Assembly (NCBI GenBank): GCA_902826865.1
Contig: CADEGN010000066.1
Span: 1-32,323 of the forward strand
Length of the DNA: 32,323 nt
Source: an uncultured Myxococcales bacterium
GTDB taxonomy: Bacteria > Myxococcota_A > Polyangia > Nannocystales > Nannocystaceae
Direction of reading: 5' to 3'
Part shown: piece after piece, positions 31,642 through 32,323 of the stretch
Layout of the letters: each line of letters opens with the position of its first letter
Position numbering within the stretch: the first letter of the stretch is position 1
Made by a program: the position numbers and the translations under genes
Notes under the pieces: generated by a model
What the model saw: the letters and a program-made list of their open reading frames with translations, nothing else
The model's database searches: none
Told to the model about the DNA's origin: nothing

Positions 31642-32323
31642 TCAGAAGCGGCCGACGAGCACGAGCGCCGCCGAGGTTGTGCTCGCCTGCACGCTTGCCC
31701 GCAGCTTGCGGAGGCGGTGGGCGCCGAAACCCAGCGTTGTCGCTCCCGCGACCAGCGCGAACGCGCCGCCGACGGCGAGGGCCTTGGCGAGCTGCGGTCG
31801 AGGGGCATTCGCGCATGTTTCTAGCTCGAACTTGCAGTCTGACTTGTTGTACTCGACGCCGGCGCCTACCAGGAGCAGCAGACCGGTTACGGCCGCGATC
31901 GCCCCCCCGCTCAGCATCGCTTGCGCGCTCCGTTCTTTGCGCTCGCGCTCGGCAATCTCGGCGTCGATGTTGGGGATAGCCGCGCGGAGGAAGGTGTGAA
32001 CGCGACCTCCGGCCGTCAGCGAGACACGCTGGACGACGGCGCCGGCCCCGAGATCGACACTCAGTGCATAGTCGCCCGCCGGCAGTCCGTCCACAACAAA
32101 CGCGCCCTGGATGTCGGTCGTCGTTCGCACCGGTCGATCGAGACAGGTGCAGGTGAGCTCGACCGTCGCGGCTGGGATCGGCGTCGCCGACTCGCCGGGC
32201 TCGGTGAGGCGCCCCGTGAGACGCCCATCTGGACGGTGGTTCGGGACGGGCGCAGCGGCTTGGGGGCCGCCGGGCGTCTCAATCGGAACCGGTTCACTCG
32301 CGCTGTTCGGCGCGGTGACTAGT
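31642..32323 (-). CDS. Membrane protein with carboxypeptidase-regulatory-like domain (5' end cut by window)
   Basis: The minus-strand frame is open from the right edge to the stop at 31642, giving at least 227 residues with the N-terminus missing. The visible start is Pro/Ala-rich. About residues 33-90 of the visible part form a carboxypeptidase-regulatory/PEGA-like beta domain (GRLTGRLTEPGE... TDIQGAFVVDGLPAGDYALSVDLG, in part). A charged helical stretch (DAEIAERERKERSAQ) is followed by two hydrophobic segments (AMLSGGAIAAVTGLLLLVG and ALAVGGAFALVAGATTLGFG, in part) flanking a short loop with two Cys, and a basic tail. This layout is common in myxobacterial envelope proteins of unknown role. 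A GTG at 32130 could be mistaken for the start, but the domain clearly begins upstream of it. The gene converges on the potassium-channel operon across the terminator hairpin. Confidence 0.75.
   Translation of the reverse strand, partial: LVTAPNSASEPVPIETPGGPQAAAPVPNHRPDGRLTGRLTEPGESATPIPAATVELTCTCLDRPVRTTTDIQGAFVVDGLPAGDYALSVDLGAGAVVQRVSLTAGGRVHTFLRAAIPNIDAEIAERERKERSAQAMLSGGAIAAVTGLLLLVGAGVEYNKSDCKFELETCANAPRPQLAKALAVGGAFALVAGATTLGFGAHRLRKLRASVQASTTSAALVLVGRF

Overview
The window is uniformly GC-rich, densely coded, and carries no rRNA, tRNA, insertion sequence or CRISPR array that I can see. Gene content points to a myxobacterium, most likely of the Nannocystis/Plesiocystis side of Myxococcota. 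The signs are membrane Ser/Thr kinases with C-terminal helical or TPR regions, ECF sigma factors beside those kinases, lipoproteins with Ser/Thr/Gly-rich linkers, carboxypeptidase-regulatory-like domains and Cys-rich Sel1 repeats. The placement is inferred from gene style; no marker gene is present.

Layout. 1-5.8 kb: a truncated envelope membrane protein, an ECF sigma factor and a divergent kinase-TPR protein whose start codons lie about 33 bp apart, and a small CxxC membrane protein. 5.9-8.4 kb: a propeller-like lipoprotein and a divergent short-chain dehydrogenase. 8.5-15.8 kb: a membrane-tethered ECF sigma factor fused to a long extracytoplasmic carboxypeptidase-like region, a second membrane kinase, a secreted metzincin and a Pro-rich outer-membrane barrel protein. 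15.9-19.1 kb: an MBOAT O-acyltransferase with a membrane-anchored SGNH esterase, probably a polymer O-acylation pair. 19.2-20.7 kb: a FadR-type GntR regulator translationally coupled to a fatty-acid hydroxylase, with a FadR-like operator upstream. 20.9-24.5 kb: two small unknown genes, a double-FHA protein and an AsmA-like protein. 24.6-26.8 kb: a Cys-rich Sel1 lipoprotein interrupted by an in-frame amber codon, overlapping an exported archaemetzincin. 27.1-29.2 kb: two lipoproteins, one with a CxCH site. 29.2-31.6 kb: a KtrB/TrkH potassium channel with a short RCK partner. A gene with a carboxypeptidase-like domain runs off the right edge.

How the genes work together. Two independent sigma/kinase pairs (1.8-5.2 and 8.5-13.3 kb) and a double-FHA protein suggest local Thr-phosphorylation signalling feeding into transcription. 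The most unusual object is the sigma-TM-carboxypeptidase-like fusion at 8.5-11.2 kb with its kinase neighbour. Other tight units are MBOAT/SGNH, GntR/hydroxylase, Sel1/archaemetzincin and KtrB/RCK. Functions beyond family level are inference.
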